Below, in pieces: positions 44,591 through 54,617 of a DNA stretch of 64,000 nt. The stretch is taken from NCBI GenBank assembly GCA_011037195.1, contig JAAEAF010006768.1, positions 1 through 64,000 on the forward strand. Direction: 5' to 3'. Made by a program: the position numbers and the translations under genes. The notes under the pieces were generated by a model, which did not search any database, was not told the DNA's origin, and worked only from the letters and a program-made list of their open reading frames with translations. The stretch is from Triatoma infestans. Taxonomy: Eukaryota; Arthropoda; Insecta; Hemiptera; Reduviidae. Within the stretch, counting starts at the first letter, position 1; every line of letters starts with the position of its first letter.

Positions 44591-44664
44591 TTATTAAAAT
44601 AGTACATTTTCCCGTCATGTATGACGACTAAGGTGCCTCTAAGCTTGAAAAGAGAGAGTCCCTG

Positions 44665-44930
44665 CTTATTTTTAATTTAAAAGGAGGTATTACGCGAGGG
44701 TTCACATTTCGAAATTTGAAATGCATGGTTTTTGAAGTCTTCTAAATATGAAAAAAATAATAATTAACAAATGCTCTCCCTCCCTCCCTCTGTGTGTTTT
44801 TTGTGAATTAAATATCTCAAAAAGTCGTCAAATTATTGATTTTTTTTTCGTAATTTTTTCTAAAATGTCTCTAGACAATTTTTTGATTCCCTTGTTTAAA
44901 ACCATGTTTATTGCAGATTAAGAGAGAAAA
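44665..44930 (+). repeat. R-family repeat, left part
   Basis: AAAGGAGGTATTACGCGAGG, GCATGGTTTTTGAAGTC, a TCCC/TGTG-rich tract, GTGAATTAAATATCTCAAAA and a decayed module start are in R order. Confidence 0.5.
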
Positions 44931-45636
44931 TCTGTTATTAGATAAATAAAACTTGAAAATTAACTGTAACTAAATTTTCATACGGTATCCTCATAAAATA
45001 ATATATGATGATTTAACAGGAAAAGCAAAACAAAATTATAATTAAAAGGAAAACTAATCACGATTTTGGTGAATGTAGGAAACTGTTTACATGAAAAAAC
45101 CCAAGGTTAGATTGTAGTCGGGTTTGATCATCAAGCTAAGATTATTGCATTTCTTATTACATCATCAGATATCGGAACAATATAAAATACAAATAATCTA
45201 TTTATGAAGATGAGCCTTCAGATTAGTATCGTATCTTTTAACAGGGTCTCACAACGGAACATCAAGTTTTCTGTAATCTTTTGTTGTTTTTTTTTTTTTA
45301 ATGCGAGAGAAAGTTAGAGAAAGAGGAACTTAAAGTAAGAATGGCCATTGTGATTTGTTGTTCTGGAATTTTAATTTATTTTGCGATGAAAACTTTGCGC
45401 TTTATTTATATTTTTGTAATTTTTTTTCAAGTTGAAATAGGCTATTTTTAGTGACTAGTTCTATGGAAGAAAGGCAGAAGGAATGTTTACAAAAGGGAAG
45501 TTAGTTTGAAATGCAACTAGTCTGTTTTTATTACGAAGCTTTAGAAATAATGTTGAAGACCAAGTCACGTATTAATATTGCAATAACTATTAAACTGGAC
45601 ACTTTTATACATAGAATATTAGAACTAGTTTCAAAG

Positions 45637-45708
45637 TTGTGTGTGTGTGCGTGTGTGTGTGTGCGTGTGTGTGTGTGTGAGTGAGTATATATATATATAT
45701 ATATATAA
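45637..45708. repeat. Compound (GT)n(AT)n microsatellite
   Basis: GT repeats with occasional GC units run into GAGTGAGT and then about eleven AT units. A second AT-rich run lies at about 45966-45990. Confidence 0.95.
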
Positions 45709-46384
45709 TACTAAATGTAGTGTGAGCTAGTTTTAGCAAGGAAGGAAGTAGTACTGTAATGTAACACACCAGTCAGCAAGTCGTCTGTAATATGTAAACA
45801 AGGAAATCCTGCTCTATACTGATCTTATCTGGATACACTCTATATTCTCCTCCTTTGTCTTCTGAGGTGTCTGTCTGTCTGCTATAGCGGGTACAGTACT
45901 GGATTTTGATTGCCTCACATATGCTATTTCATTTTCTTATGATGATGATGTCACTTGTATACATTACATATATATTTATATATATATATTCATTCAGGGT
46001 CAAAACATAAAGATTTATTCAACTCAAAATACAATCTCTGTGAACATAATTTGCAGCCTACAAGATGAGTATTGTGCGTAGGTGTTACGGGCAACCAAAC
46101 AGTTTGTAGCAACCGATCGATCGTTGGTATATTCACTTTCCCCTCCATTGCCAGGTACTAGAAATGCCAAACGATGTTACTGTCATCAATCTGCTATCTA
46201 TTGACAACTATTGCATCCTTTTGTAGGAGCACTTTTTATTATACTTACCACATTCCCTATAAAATACTTTATTAATTTAGTCCTGAATATTCCAGTTAAA
46301 TCGTTAGTAAATATTGTTGAAACCCAATCATAAAACGTCCATAATATGCAACTAATCTTGTAAACTTATCTTGTAGAGAAAACA

Positions 46385-46455
46385 AGGACTAGCCACTTCT
46401 TCAGGGCTCATTTCGTCCCTGGGAATATCCCAGCCTTACAAGACGAGAACACTTA
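46385..46455. repeat. Short dispersed repeat, copy 1
   Basis: CACTTCTTCAGGGCTCATTT, TCGTCCCTGGGAATATCCC and AGCCTTACAAGACGAGAACA align with 53915-53980. On the minus strand both hold a GAAGAAGT box next to GGGACG, reminiscent of retroelement termini. No larger context was found. Confidence 0.45.
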
Positions 46456-46759
46456 TAAGTTATAACTCTTGCTTACTAACACACACAGTGTGGTGAAGAA
46501 GTGCAAATATTTCGTATAAAATTTATCCACTTTTTTTTTCATTTCTGTCTCATTTTACCTATTCTATTATTCTTTTATATAACCGAAAGGAAAAGCGTCA
46601 AGTATGAATTAAGATAGCACTTTTTTTAACCAATTGTTCTCATTGGTATGCTGTTAGTGATAGATATCTAAGAGCGTATCAATGCAGAAAGTGGATATAC
46701 AGTTTTGATAAAGGAAGTAAGTAGTTACACAATGATGTTTTTGATACAGAATGGCTAGA

Positions 46760-47510
46760 AAATTGTTCTTCACATGATTACTTAACTGTCGAAAAAGAAA
46801 AAAAATCAGTTTTTCCGGGAAAATATGTCAAATAAAAGTTATGAGTTTATATATAGGCAGTGTGAGCATGTCAAGTTTGAAGGAAATCGTTGCAGCTGAT
46901 TTCCAGGAAATCGCAAAAAATCGGAAAACCAATTCATACCATAAGGTTGTAATTTCGGCTGATGCATTTTTTCCCGAATACTTCATGTAAGATACAGCAG
47001 TGTGGTATATACTTAAACGGAATGCCAAATTTGAGCTTTCCAGGTTTTTTTTCTTTTATGCTATATTCTGTTCACAATGTGAACACATGTGTAATGGGAT
47101 CCCGATTCATTAAGATTTGTGGCGATTTCAAGAATCTAGTGACTAGTATCTAGGCCAAGATACGGAGGGAGAATTCATATATATAGAGCTACAGAAGAAC
47201 AGTTCAGGACAGTTCTACAATAGTCTTCGACACCAGTCAGCAACATCAATCTACTTACTTTCTAATACTCAACCAGTCTGTCTCTCTCGTAATTATTCAT
47301 TCTCCATCATCAATTAACAGTGTAAAGTCCTCGCAGTTTGTGTATCTATTTTATTATACCGTGTTCAGGAATATACTAGTTTATTTCTTAACATTCCTAA
47401 ATCTGTCTTTCTATTATCTCACTCCATTATACACGTATTTCCGGTGAAATCACAATTTCCGAAAATTTGACGATTGCAAAACTTAATCGTACAGCAAGTG
47501 ATTGAACGTA
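46760..47510 (-). repeat. R-family repeat split by an LTR-like insertion
   Basis: Left of 47085 the minus-strand R boxes include TGTGAACAGAATATAGC (the GAACAGCC region) and TTTTTTGCGATTTCCTGG. Right of 47441 the minus strand has TTCGGAAATTGTGATTTCAC and CCGGAAATACGTG, the left part of the same R copy. The LTR-like sequence lies between them. About 60 bases of the R left part seem missing at the junction. Confidence 0.6.
47090..47441 (+). mobile_element. Solo-LTR-like repeat, copy 2
   Basis: It starts TGTAATGGGATCCCGATTC and ends near ...CCATTATACA. Shared blocks with copy 1 are CTAGGCCAA, GGAGGGAGAATTC, a TATA stretch (about 47176-47185), CTACAGAAGAACA, CCAGTCTGTCTCTCTC, AACAGTGTAAAGTCCT and TAGTTTATTTCTT. 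TG...CA ends fit an LTR. The flanks ACATG and ACACG may be a five-base target duplication with one change. It lies inside an R copy. Confidence 0.55.
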
Positions 47511-47999
47511 AAAGTAACAATGTAGTTTTTAGTTTTTCTAAATCAAATCAGTCATTAAAAATATAGCTGACTTGGAAGATGTATCTTTCATTCCTTGTTC
47601 TATACTCATCACTTTTTTAATTTATTTTCATAAAGTATTATCTCGAAATTCTATTTTAAAAAAAATTAACATATATAGATAAATAATGATGACATTTTTT
47701 TATTCCAATGTTTCCTTATTCAACATTTTATTGCTGATAAATTTGTTGACTATTTTTAAGAACATCATTTTAAACCGAAGGCCTTCTTGTAATTTTTTTC
47801 ATATTTTCTAGTCCAGGTATACGATATTCAACACATTGTCCGATCATGATCTTAGAAGAGTATTTGGATGTCAACTATCTTTATTTCCTCTGGTTCAGAC
47901 GTGATTTTTCTTTTATAATTTATTATTTTTATTACTTATTTTTAAGACTGTGAGTTAATTTAAATAAAACAAAAAATATGGTATGAAATCACACGACTA

Positions 48000-48300
48000 T
48001 TAATTACTAAATTTCTCAAAATTCTAAATTGGCAGATTTTGCTTCAAAGTTGCTATTTAAATGTTAAGTTGCTGTACAATCGTATCTGACACGAAAGTTT
48101 CGTTAAAAAACCTATCAATCGGAAGTATGACTTTAATGATATTTCTTTATTTTCAGTTTTCCGCGATTTTCACGAAAATGGCTTCCAACGATTTTCCATA
48201 GCTACTAAAGCACACTGTTACCTTCCAATGAAAATCATTGGAACCGATTTCGAGAAACTTTGTCATATTTTGACAGATAACTTCCTGTCGTCGTATCTCC
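48000..48300 (+). repeat. R-family repeat, module fragment
   Basis: GACACGAAAGTTTCGTTAAA, CAATCGGAAGTATGACTTT, CGCGATTTTCACGAAAATGG and TTCCAACGATTTTCC form one forward module start. The same blocks recur at 48590-48800. Confidence 0.6.
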
Positions 48301-48384
48301 TGGTGATATCTAAACAGATTGATATTATCGTTCAACAAAATTAGATCGCTGGGTCGCGGAATATACATAATTTTTTACTTACAT

Positions 48385-48484
48385 TAATTTGTCAACAAAT
48401 ATAAAATTAGCCGTTATTGATGGCTCTCGAACTGGAAATCTCCCATAGATATAATTACTCCATCAATACATACCCCTTATTGAA
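48385..48484 (-). mobile_element. SINE-1, 5' half
   Basis: The minus strand gives AAGGGGTATGTATTGATGG, ATCTATGGGAGATTTCCAG, a TTCGAGAGCC B-box-like segment and CTAATTTTATATTTGTTGAC, aligning with the head and first body part of SINE-1. The 3' half is absent. Confidence 0.55.
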
Positions 48485-48489
48485 AAAAA

Positions 48490-48580
48490 CTTGGGTTTCC
48501 GGGTTGAGACCGCGGCAGTGGTTTGGTAAAAACCGACGTTTCGCCCGTGATGCAATGAGCCTCTTCAGAACATTATAGCT
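48490..48580 (-). mobile_element. Family C ribozyme-bearing terminus
   Basis: The minus strand reads GTTCTGAAGAGGCTC, GGGCGAAACGTCGGTTTTTA and CCAAACCACTGCCGCGG, then CCCGGAAACCCAAG. It shares the GAAACGTCGGTTTTTA box and the flanking CCGGAAAC with the foldback at 49410-49500. It lies between two R module fragments. Confidence 0.55.
48533..48574 (-). ncRNA. Hammerhead-like core, family C
   Basis: CTGAAGA, an extra G, then GCTC pairing with GGGC (one G-U) as stem II around a ten-base loop, then GAAACGTC. GAAACGUC with almost no stem III is the form reported from Penelope-like termini. Stem I is weak in this copy (GTT against GGT/GGTT wobble pairs). Confidence 0.45.
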
Positions 48581-48589
48581 TTAAAGCCA

Positions 48590-48800
48590 GTAATGCTTAA
48601 TTACGCTACAATAGCATATCTGACCCGAAAGTTTCGTTGAAAAATTGCATCAACCAGAAGTGTAACTTTAATAATATTTTTTAAGTTTTTTACCTTAGTG
48701 GCTTTCAAGTTGTAACGACTTGAAGTGGCTCACTAGCATATCATTGACGCGTTCTCAAGTGTTTTTCATGAAAATGGCAGCAGAAACCTAAAACATCATA
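48590..48800 (+). repeat. R-family repeat, module fragment
   Basis: GCATATCTGACCCGAAAGTT, AACCAGAAGTGTAACTTTAA and a decayed CTTTCAAGTTGTAACGAC repeat the blocks at 48070-48200. Confidence 0.55.
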
Positions 48801-49409
48801 GTCCTTATGATACGATAAGTGTGGTATGTTTCATCTCCTGAACTGTTCCGCGATCATTAAATCGTCGTAATATTTTATTCCCTCTTAAAGCAGAGCAATA
48901 GAAAAAAGAAAAAAAGAATTAAAATATACATGGTATTGTACTTTAGTAAATTAATATTATTAGATAATACAATCTTTTTTTTTTTTTAATAATTCATAAA
49001 GTAACAAGTAGCGACATGTCGCAAGTACACACACGCATATTCATTTAGGGGACGACGGAGCCACTTCCTGATGCGTGAGTGGTGCACCTCATTTTACTTC
49101 ATATCTTGCTTCCAATAGATGGCGTGCTGGTATGTCTCTTTGTCATTGATCCGTTATTTATTCATTCACACACGCGAATGGATGTAAACAAAAATAAAAT
49201 AGAAAACAATGGGATAGAGATAAACTTTCTTTTATAACACGATCGTGGCAAATTTGTGAAAATTTGAACATCGGAAATTGATGTTTTGAGTGCTTGTTTT
49301 CTTCTGAGATCTATTTTTTGTGTGCGTGTAAAAAGTAATATGTAAAAAGTATCTAAGAAAATAAAAGTCGTTGGAAAATCAAACATAAAAGCTCTAAAAA
49401 AAACTTTAG

Positions 49410-49500
49410 TTTCCGGTTTGCTAAAAACCGATGTTTCGCCCATGTTCCCTCTTCAGGGTCGTTGCAACATAGGCGAACGTCGGTTTTTAGCAAACCGGAA
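49410..49500. mobile_element. Family C foldback
   Basis: The arms at 49410-49442 (TTCCGGTTTGCTAAAAACCG and following) and 49471-49500 (AACGTCGGTTTTTAGCAAAC within it) are inverted copies with few differences, around a spacer of under 30 bp. On the minus strand the left arm plus spacer gives ACCCTGAAGAGGG, GGGCGAAACATCGG. GACC before CTGAAGA can pair with GGTT after the ATC, forming stem I. Confidence 0.65.
49428..49463 (-). ncRNA. Hammerhead-like core, family C foldback
   Basis: CTGAAGA, then a G-rich segment closing with GGGC, then GAAACATC. Stem II is poorly paired here and GTC has become ATC, still an allowed UH-type site. Stem I GACC/GGTT is intact. Confidence 0.35.
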
Positions 49501-49689
49501 CCTCGTGTTTTTCTTGAAAATGGCCGTGGAAACCTAAAAGATCATATTAGAAAAGCTCTGTACAAGTTCAATATCTTTTCAGCTATTCGTTTTGCTGTCA
49601 GATTAGCACTACCCTTATTGGAAAAGAAAGATTTAAGTTTTTGCACTAAACTGGGATCATAATAACGGTATTTCTGCCTATGGTCCTTT

Positions 49690-49990
49690 ACTGTCACAGA
49701 AGGTTTGGGAGGGTTGGACAAACTTGGCAGTAGGAATACTGCCGCCAAAATACGCTATATGAGGCGTATTCTAGGGAAAATGAGGAGAGATCATGTTAGA
49801 AATTCATGGAAAAACAAATAATCCCCAAAAACCATTATTGCAGCAAATTATGGAAACCCGGCATTGGGATGGTATAGCCATGTGATTAAATTGAAGATGG
49901 GCAATGGCCAAACAGTTATTAGATGCCCAGGAAAGGTTAGTTCTCATCCTAGTTTGAGGACTGTATGTGAGACGGAGCCTAGTAAGAGGG
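49690..49990 (+). pseudogene. LINE ORF2 C-terminal fragment
   Basis: The plus strand from about 49741 reads AAKIRYMRRILGKMRRDHVR before a stop, matching the E-M-R-x-L-R-R-x-x-G-x-x-R-R-D-x-x-R-N block that follows the reverse transcriptase in many LINE proteins. In shifted frames PLLQQIMETRHW and a W-Y-S-H-V segment take the place of the L..I..R.L.W.GHV block, and an A-K-Q-L-L-D-A-Q-like segment is readable with one frame change. At least three shifts or stops occur. The catalytic domain is not present. Confidence 0.6.
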
Positions 49991-50157
49991 GAATACCCGT
50001 AAGAGAATGAGAAGATAACGCGTCATCCGAAAAACTTAGTCGAATGATATGACACACTAAGTATTGTATGTACATCTCCACACACTGTATATTTCGCGAT
50101 CAATATTGAGAGTGAAATATCGGCATCGCCAGTCAAAATATTTTCAATTCATTACTA

Positions 50158-50672
50158 TGAGGGTCATTCAATATGTAAAGACAAATCGCTGTAGTTCAGA
50201 AACGGTTTGTTTAATCAATACAATAGTTTCAGTGCGTCAAGTTGGCATCCTTGTACTTAGTTTATCATCAGCTGTTCGAGAGATTTGGTAAGCATAACCT
50301 TAAATGTATTGAGTTAACAGTGGCGGGTCCGCTCGAGCATTGCACCTCGGAAGAGCAACGCTCAGTGATTAGATTTTTAGTTGCAGAGAGAGTGAAACCA
50401 ATGCCGGATTTTTAGTTGCAAAGGGTAGTGAAATCCACGAAAGAATGTTAAAAGTGCACGGGAATAATTGTTTGAACCGTTCGAACGTTTACAAATGGAT
50501 ATAACAACTCAAAAAATGTTATGCCAGAGGCATGCACAAATTAGAAGAACGATGGGACAAGTGTATAAATGTTGCTGGGGACTATGTTGAAAAGTAGCTA
50601 AAGTTTTGAATTTATTAAATAAATCGTTTTTGAGCTACAGCGATTATCTCGTTACTTATTGAATGACCCTCA
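50158..50672 (+). mobile_element. Internally deleted mariner element with TA duplication
   Basis: Both ends read TGAGGGTCATTCAATA inward, and inverted similarity continues for about 58 bp (including ATCGCTGTAG and TTTAAT). TA lies immediately outside each end (50156-50157 and 50673-50674), the standard mariner target duplication. At 515 bp it is less than half of a coding mariner. It keeps an N-terminal scrap reading SEEQRSVIRFLVAERVKP and a C-terminal scrap reading RWDKCINVAGDYVEK, separated by deletion of the catalytic core. It could only move with a transposase supplied elsewhere. Confidence 0.9.
50349..50600 (+). pseudogene. Mariner transposase remnants (N- and C-terminal scraps)
   Basis: SEEQRSVIRFLVAE (from about 50349) is the start of the paired-type helix-turn-helix of mariner transposases. 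A duplicated TTTTTAGTTGCA segment follows (50374 and 50409), and then ERMLKVHGNNCLNRSNVYKW, part of the second DNA-binding helix region. The C-terminal RWDKC...GDYVEK ends at a TAG (about 50595). All three catalytic aspartates are deleted. Confidence 0.8.
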
Positions 50673-51231
50673 TATCTTATATGTTGAATTCTGTTATTGT
50701 GGCCATAATAAAGCATTTATCCTAATTTGACTACCATTATCTTAAACGTGATTAAAATTAAATCTTTCTCATCTGCTATTGAATGGAATCATATTTTTAT
50801 TTCGCTATAATTATAGCTGTCTAAACAAATCCCATAAGATTGTGAAACTTGTTTATCAATAACAGAATGGCCTCTATATTTTTAAATAAAGAAATCGCTC
50901 TGTAAATGTGAAATTTTATCTCTAAAAGAGATTAAAGTCATCATTATCTTAATCAGGAAATATTTATTGGTTTAATAATATTGAAAATTAGATTTATTTT
51001 AGTGTTAATTATTACCGCTGATAAAATTATAGCTCGGTTAGTTATTTCAATTATTTATCAAAAAGAAAAAAGAAAATCTGGCATGAACATTCCAAGGATG
51101 TCTTTATATGCATTTCTCAACTTGGGTTTGACAAATTTTGCTATAACTATATTATCATCCTTCATGTTATGCAGAGCATAGAAGCGCACATTTTAAAGAA
51201 ACTAAATTAGATTTAGATTGTTATAGGGAAC

Positions 51232-51424
51232 ATTACACCGCGACCTGATAGATCTATTGTGCCCCTTGGAGCTTTCTCAGGTGCACTGCCTATCACCGGG
51301 CAGTGAGCTGTAGAGGCACCTAAGAAGAGAAAATCTAAGGTCAGCACTGCTGGTCTCGAACCCGGGACCTCCGCGATACTAGTCTAGCGTACTGCCCCTG
51401 ACTTCCCCTGAGCTATTCCCTTCC
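51232..51424 (-). mobile_element. SINE-2
   Basis: The minus strand starts GGAAGGGAATAGCTCAGGGG, has the B box GGTTCGAGACCAGC, then TTAGATTTTCTCTTCTTAGG, TGCCTCTACAGCTCACTGCC and a 3' end with GATCTATCAGGTCGCGG. The match to the 41704-41937 copy runs over nearly the whole length, with a mutated A box. Flanking duplications were not found. Confidence 0.8.
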
Positions 51425-51429
51425 TAACA

Positions 51430-52380
51430 AAAATTTATGTCACAGTTCTTCCAGTTGAGGAATTTTGATCGAAACATACATACATACACATTCAACACAA
51501 CCAAAACAGACACCTTCTTGTAATCAGGAGACCTCAAAAAAATATTTGGTAATTATGAAGTATCGTGAGTCCAAAATGGTCCTTTCACCTATTGCAATTA
51601 CTTTAATTTCACTATTTATTTGATTTTATATTATTTATATGCAATAATCGTTCATTTATTTATTTTACGAATTTCATCATTTCATTGCTTTAAATTGGAC
51701 CCCAATCCCCTCTTGGTAACAGTCTTTGAGAATAATAACGTTTCCTTTTATATCACGGTCCAGCAACCTCTCAGTAAGTGTTAATGATTGAATGAAGTGT
51801 ATTTATATTGGGATAGTACTTCTTTAACTGCAAAATAAGGTTTTTTTAATCAACATCGTTTGTTTATGTGTGACACTTTTAGATTTAGAAGAAGAGTATA
51901 TGGAGTGCAATATTAGCCATGTTGGACCCACGGATATCAATAATTATCGAGTATTTGCTATAAAAACTCCATTTCGAAAATTCTTTAAGATCGCAATCCT
52001 TCCATTACAACATTAATGGAAAGTAAAACATAACATTTTTTTTTAGTTTATTACTTTTTCTTAGCCTTGACTTTTCTAATGTATCAAACTGCAAATATTA
52101 AGTTTAAATTTAAATGTTAAACATATATCCACAATATTATTTTCATAAATATATAATATAAACAACTAGTAAGTAATTTAATTTTAGTTGCCAGTTTATG
52201 TTATATAATTAATTATTCAAATAAGTTGTTTATTTCTAAGATACATTATTATTAATTAATTTGGTAAATACTGAAATTAATTTTATTAGTCAGTTTTATT
52301 TACGTCTAGACAGTCATTTTATTCAGTACTTAGAGAATACTTTGCAAGAAGCATCTATGGTTTAGTTACGATAACTATGG
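51430..52380. other. AT-rich non-coding stretch
   Basis: No element or coding motif was recognised. Confidence 0.4.
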
Positions 52381-52411
52381 TTTATTACCATTATTATAAC
52401 AAACTCAGCAG

Positions 52412-52477
52412 CCAATCAGATATTTCCAAGATTTTTTACCAATAAGATAGTACGAACTTAATGGAGAAGTTATAAAA
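52412..52477 (+). promoter_or_regulatory. Promoter-like cluster: two CCAAT boxes and a TATA box
   Basis: CCAAT at 52412-52416 and 52439-52443 precede TATAAAA at 52471-52477. A similar CAGCAGCCAATCA block occurs at about 62588. The following 105-codon frame (52627-52944) has no recognised domain and begins with two chance methionines, so a transcribed gene is not shown. An LTR or old element promoter is the alternative. Confidence 0.22.
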
Positions 52478-53080
52478 ATTTGCAGCTTAAACATACCATA
52501 AGTTAAATAGAATGTTGAAGTTAGGAATTCACTGCTGCAAACACAATCTCTGATCTAAAGTTCAATCTAGGAAATCAGATATTCTTAGAAATGAATGCTG
52601 AGAATAACAAACCCTCATGATATTCTATGATATTAATTATTGGATTCTCCAGTAAACTCTCTCTTATTATTTTCTCACATTGCTGTAATTGGCATTACAT
52701 CGATTGTATCGATAACGTTAATATTGAACGTTCCGTCAAAATTCAAAGTTACAAATTGCAGGCAATAATCCAAGTAAGAAACTCGTTAAATGTTTACACC
52801 AAATTTTCTCTTTTTTCTTTTACTGTTTTAACAATATTTATCAAAGGGGATATTGTTGAATCTAAGAAATTATCGTTAGCCATGAACTGGAATATTTCAA
52901 TGAATAACGAAATTTACATTAAAGTTATGTCAAGTGTTCAATGACAGATTTATGAAGAAATTGAACTGCAGTAAAAGTTATTTTTCTACTTTATATTATT
53001 CTCAAGGTATTAGGTATTGCCTAGCCATTTTATTCAATAAATTTCAAGTTTCATTTTTATTATTATTATTTTTTGATATC

Positions 53081-53152
53081 CGGTATTTTATCCGTCGTAG
53101 CATGCATACTGGTTTTGTTCCTGACCGGTTTCGGATATTCATCCATCGTCAG
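53081..53152 (-). mobile_element. Family A ribozyme-bearing terminus, single arm
   Basis: The minus strand reads CTCTGACGATGGATG, the hairpin, CCGAAACCGGTCAGGAAC, GCATGCTACGACGG and ATAAAATACCGG, the same order as the right arm of the foldback at 4459-4673. Only one arm is present. Confidence 0.65.
53123..53152 (-). ncRNA. Hammerhead-like core, family A third copy
   Basis: CTGACGA, extra T, GGAT-GAAT-ATCC hairpin, GAAACCGGTC. The loop differs from both arms at 4.5 kb while the paired bases are unchanged. Confidence 0.5.
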
Positions 53153-53598
53153 AGCAAATTCACCAAGTTCGTGTAGAGAGTTCACTTCAACGAAATGTTT
53201 CTGTAGACTCACACTTGTTGATTGTATCAGCGTGTAATTTAATTATTCTTTTCACTTATTTTTTTACTTATATTTTGTTTCATTTAATTCGTTGATATTC
53301 ATATAATATTTATCTTCGTTCATTTGTAATTCTTTTCAGAATAATAAAATCTGTTGTTAAAAAACAACTTATAAATTAAATTACACGTTATTAACCAAGT
53401 AAACATAGCAATTTAAATAATATTCACTTAGTATAATACATGTGAAAATATCAACACAGCTGACATAGTCTCTAGAGTAACAGTATATTGGAATTTACAT
53501 GCTTTTATTTGAAACATTTTAACGGCAAATACTTGACTTTAGGGAGTCTAGGAGAATTTATGATGTTAGGCTTAACTCAAAAGAGAATGTTTAGTTTT

Positions 53599-53824
53599 GT
53601 AGGGTTTAGAAGCGCTGACACTGCCCGATAGTCCATAGGAGCGAGACTAGTCTAAAAATCCCAGGTTCGAATCCCAGGCAGGCTGCCTAGATTTTTCTTC
53701 TTTTTTTTCAGAAACTCGAAAGCTTACATGAACAGTATTCTGGCACTCCGGAGGCCGGCCGGCAATGCCCTGTGAAGGCACTGGATGTCAGTGACCTCAG
53801 ATCTTGTCGGGTCTTAAAAAAAAA
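53599..53824 (+). mobile_element. SINE-2
   Basis: The B box AGGTTCGAATCCC at about 53663 is strong; the A-box region (TAGAAGCGCTGACACTG) is decayed. The body shows TAGATTTTTCTTC, GGCACTCCGGAGGCCGGC and a GGCACTGGATGTCAGTGACC segment, ending in a short A run. It aligns with the copy at 41704-41937. Confidence 0.75.
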
Positions 53825-53909
53825 TGAAGTAAAATAATTTATATTTATATGAAATATTAAGGCCAACTTAACGTTAATATAAAAATTCCAAATTTTTTTA
53901 GAATAAGAA

Positions 53910-53985
53910 TTGTACCTACTTCTTCAGAGATCTTAGCGTCCCTCCCAAGTTTGCCAGCCTAACAAGAGAAACACTGAATCATTTA
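53910..53985. repeat. Short dispersed repeat, copy 2
   Basis: ACTTCTTCAGAGATCTTAGC, GTCCCTCCCAAG and AGCCTAACAAGAGAAACA align with 46395-46455. Confidence 0.4.
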
Positions 53986-53989
53986 TACG

Positions 53990-54330
53990 ATGCACACATA
54001 TAGAGGTCTACAGAGTTAATCGATGTATGTAACCAATTGGGGTTTAGCGAACCCCACAGGCGCGCACTTTAGTTCACCGCCAAACAAACAATTACACATT
54101 GTGTGTATTAACACTAACACCTTAGGGGACCACATAGAGCTTTCAGATTGTAGTGGATTTTTTAACAGCCCCTCTCTCTTTACAAACAAACAACAGCCAT
54201 CAGTTGCTGAGCAAGTGTAGCACAGGTTAGCATGTGCCATCACAGCCTAGTGGCCATGGAATGAGAAAGCATGAATGACTAGAGACGCTAATGACCATAG
54301 CAGTCGATGCGCCAGAAAAAAAGGAGCCAT
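53990..54330. other. GC-richer unassigned stretch
   Basis: Composition is more balanced than its surroundings and both strands have frames of 65-75 codons over the same bases, without known motifs. GTTAGCATGTGCCATC and a GATGCGCCAGAAAAAAAGG end suggest the tail of an unidentified retroelement. Confidence 0.25.
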
Positions 54331-54617
54331 CATAATTATTATAAATTGCAATATAGAAAGTTGTATAAGTATCTCTTAAATGATTATTTTGATTTATTAT
54401 TAAAATTATAATTATAAATAAACCTTCAAACCTTATTTATTTCTTTTTTCTTGAGAAAAAATGTGTACTGACCTTCGATTATTAAGATTTTTTTTTTTTA
54501 ACAGTTGAATTGATGCCCAAAATTATTGTGCCTCCAATAACTTTATTATCTAAATTATTAATTGACCAATTTGAGTAATTTAATTTTGAATTAGCTGGAT
54601 ATAAATTTTTATATATA

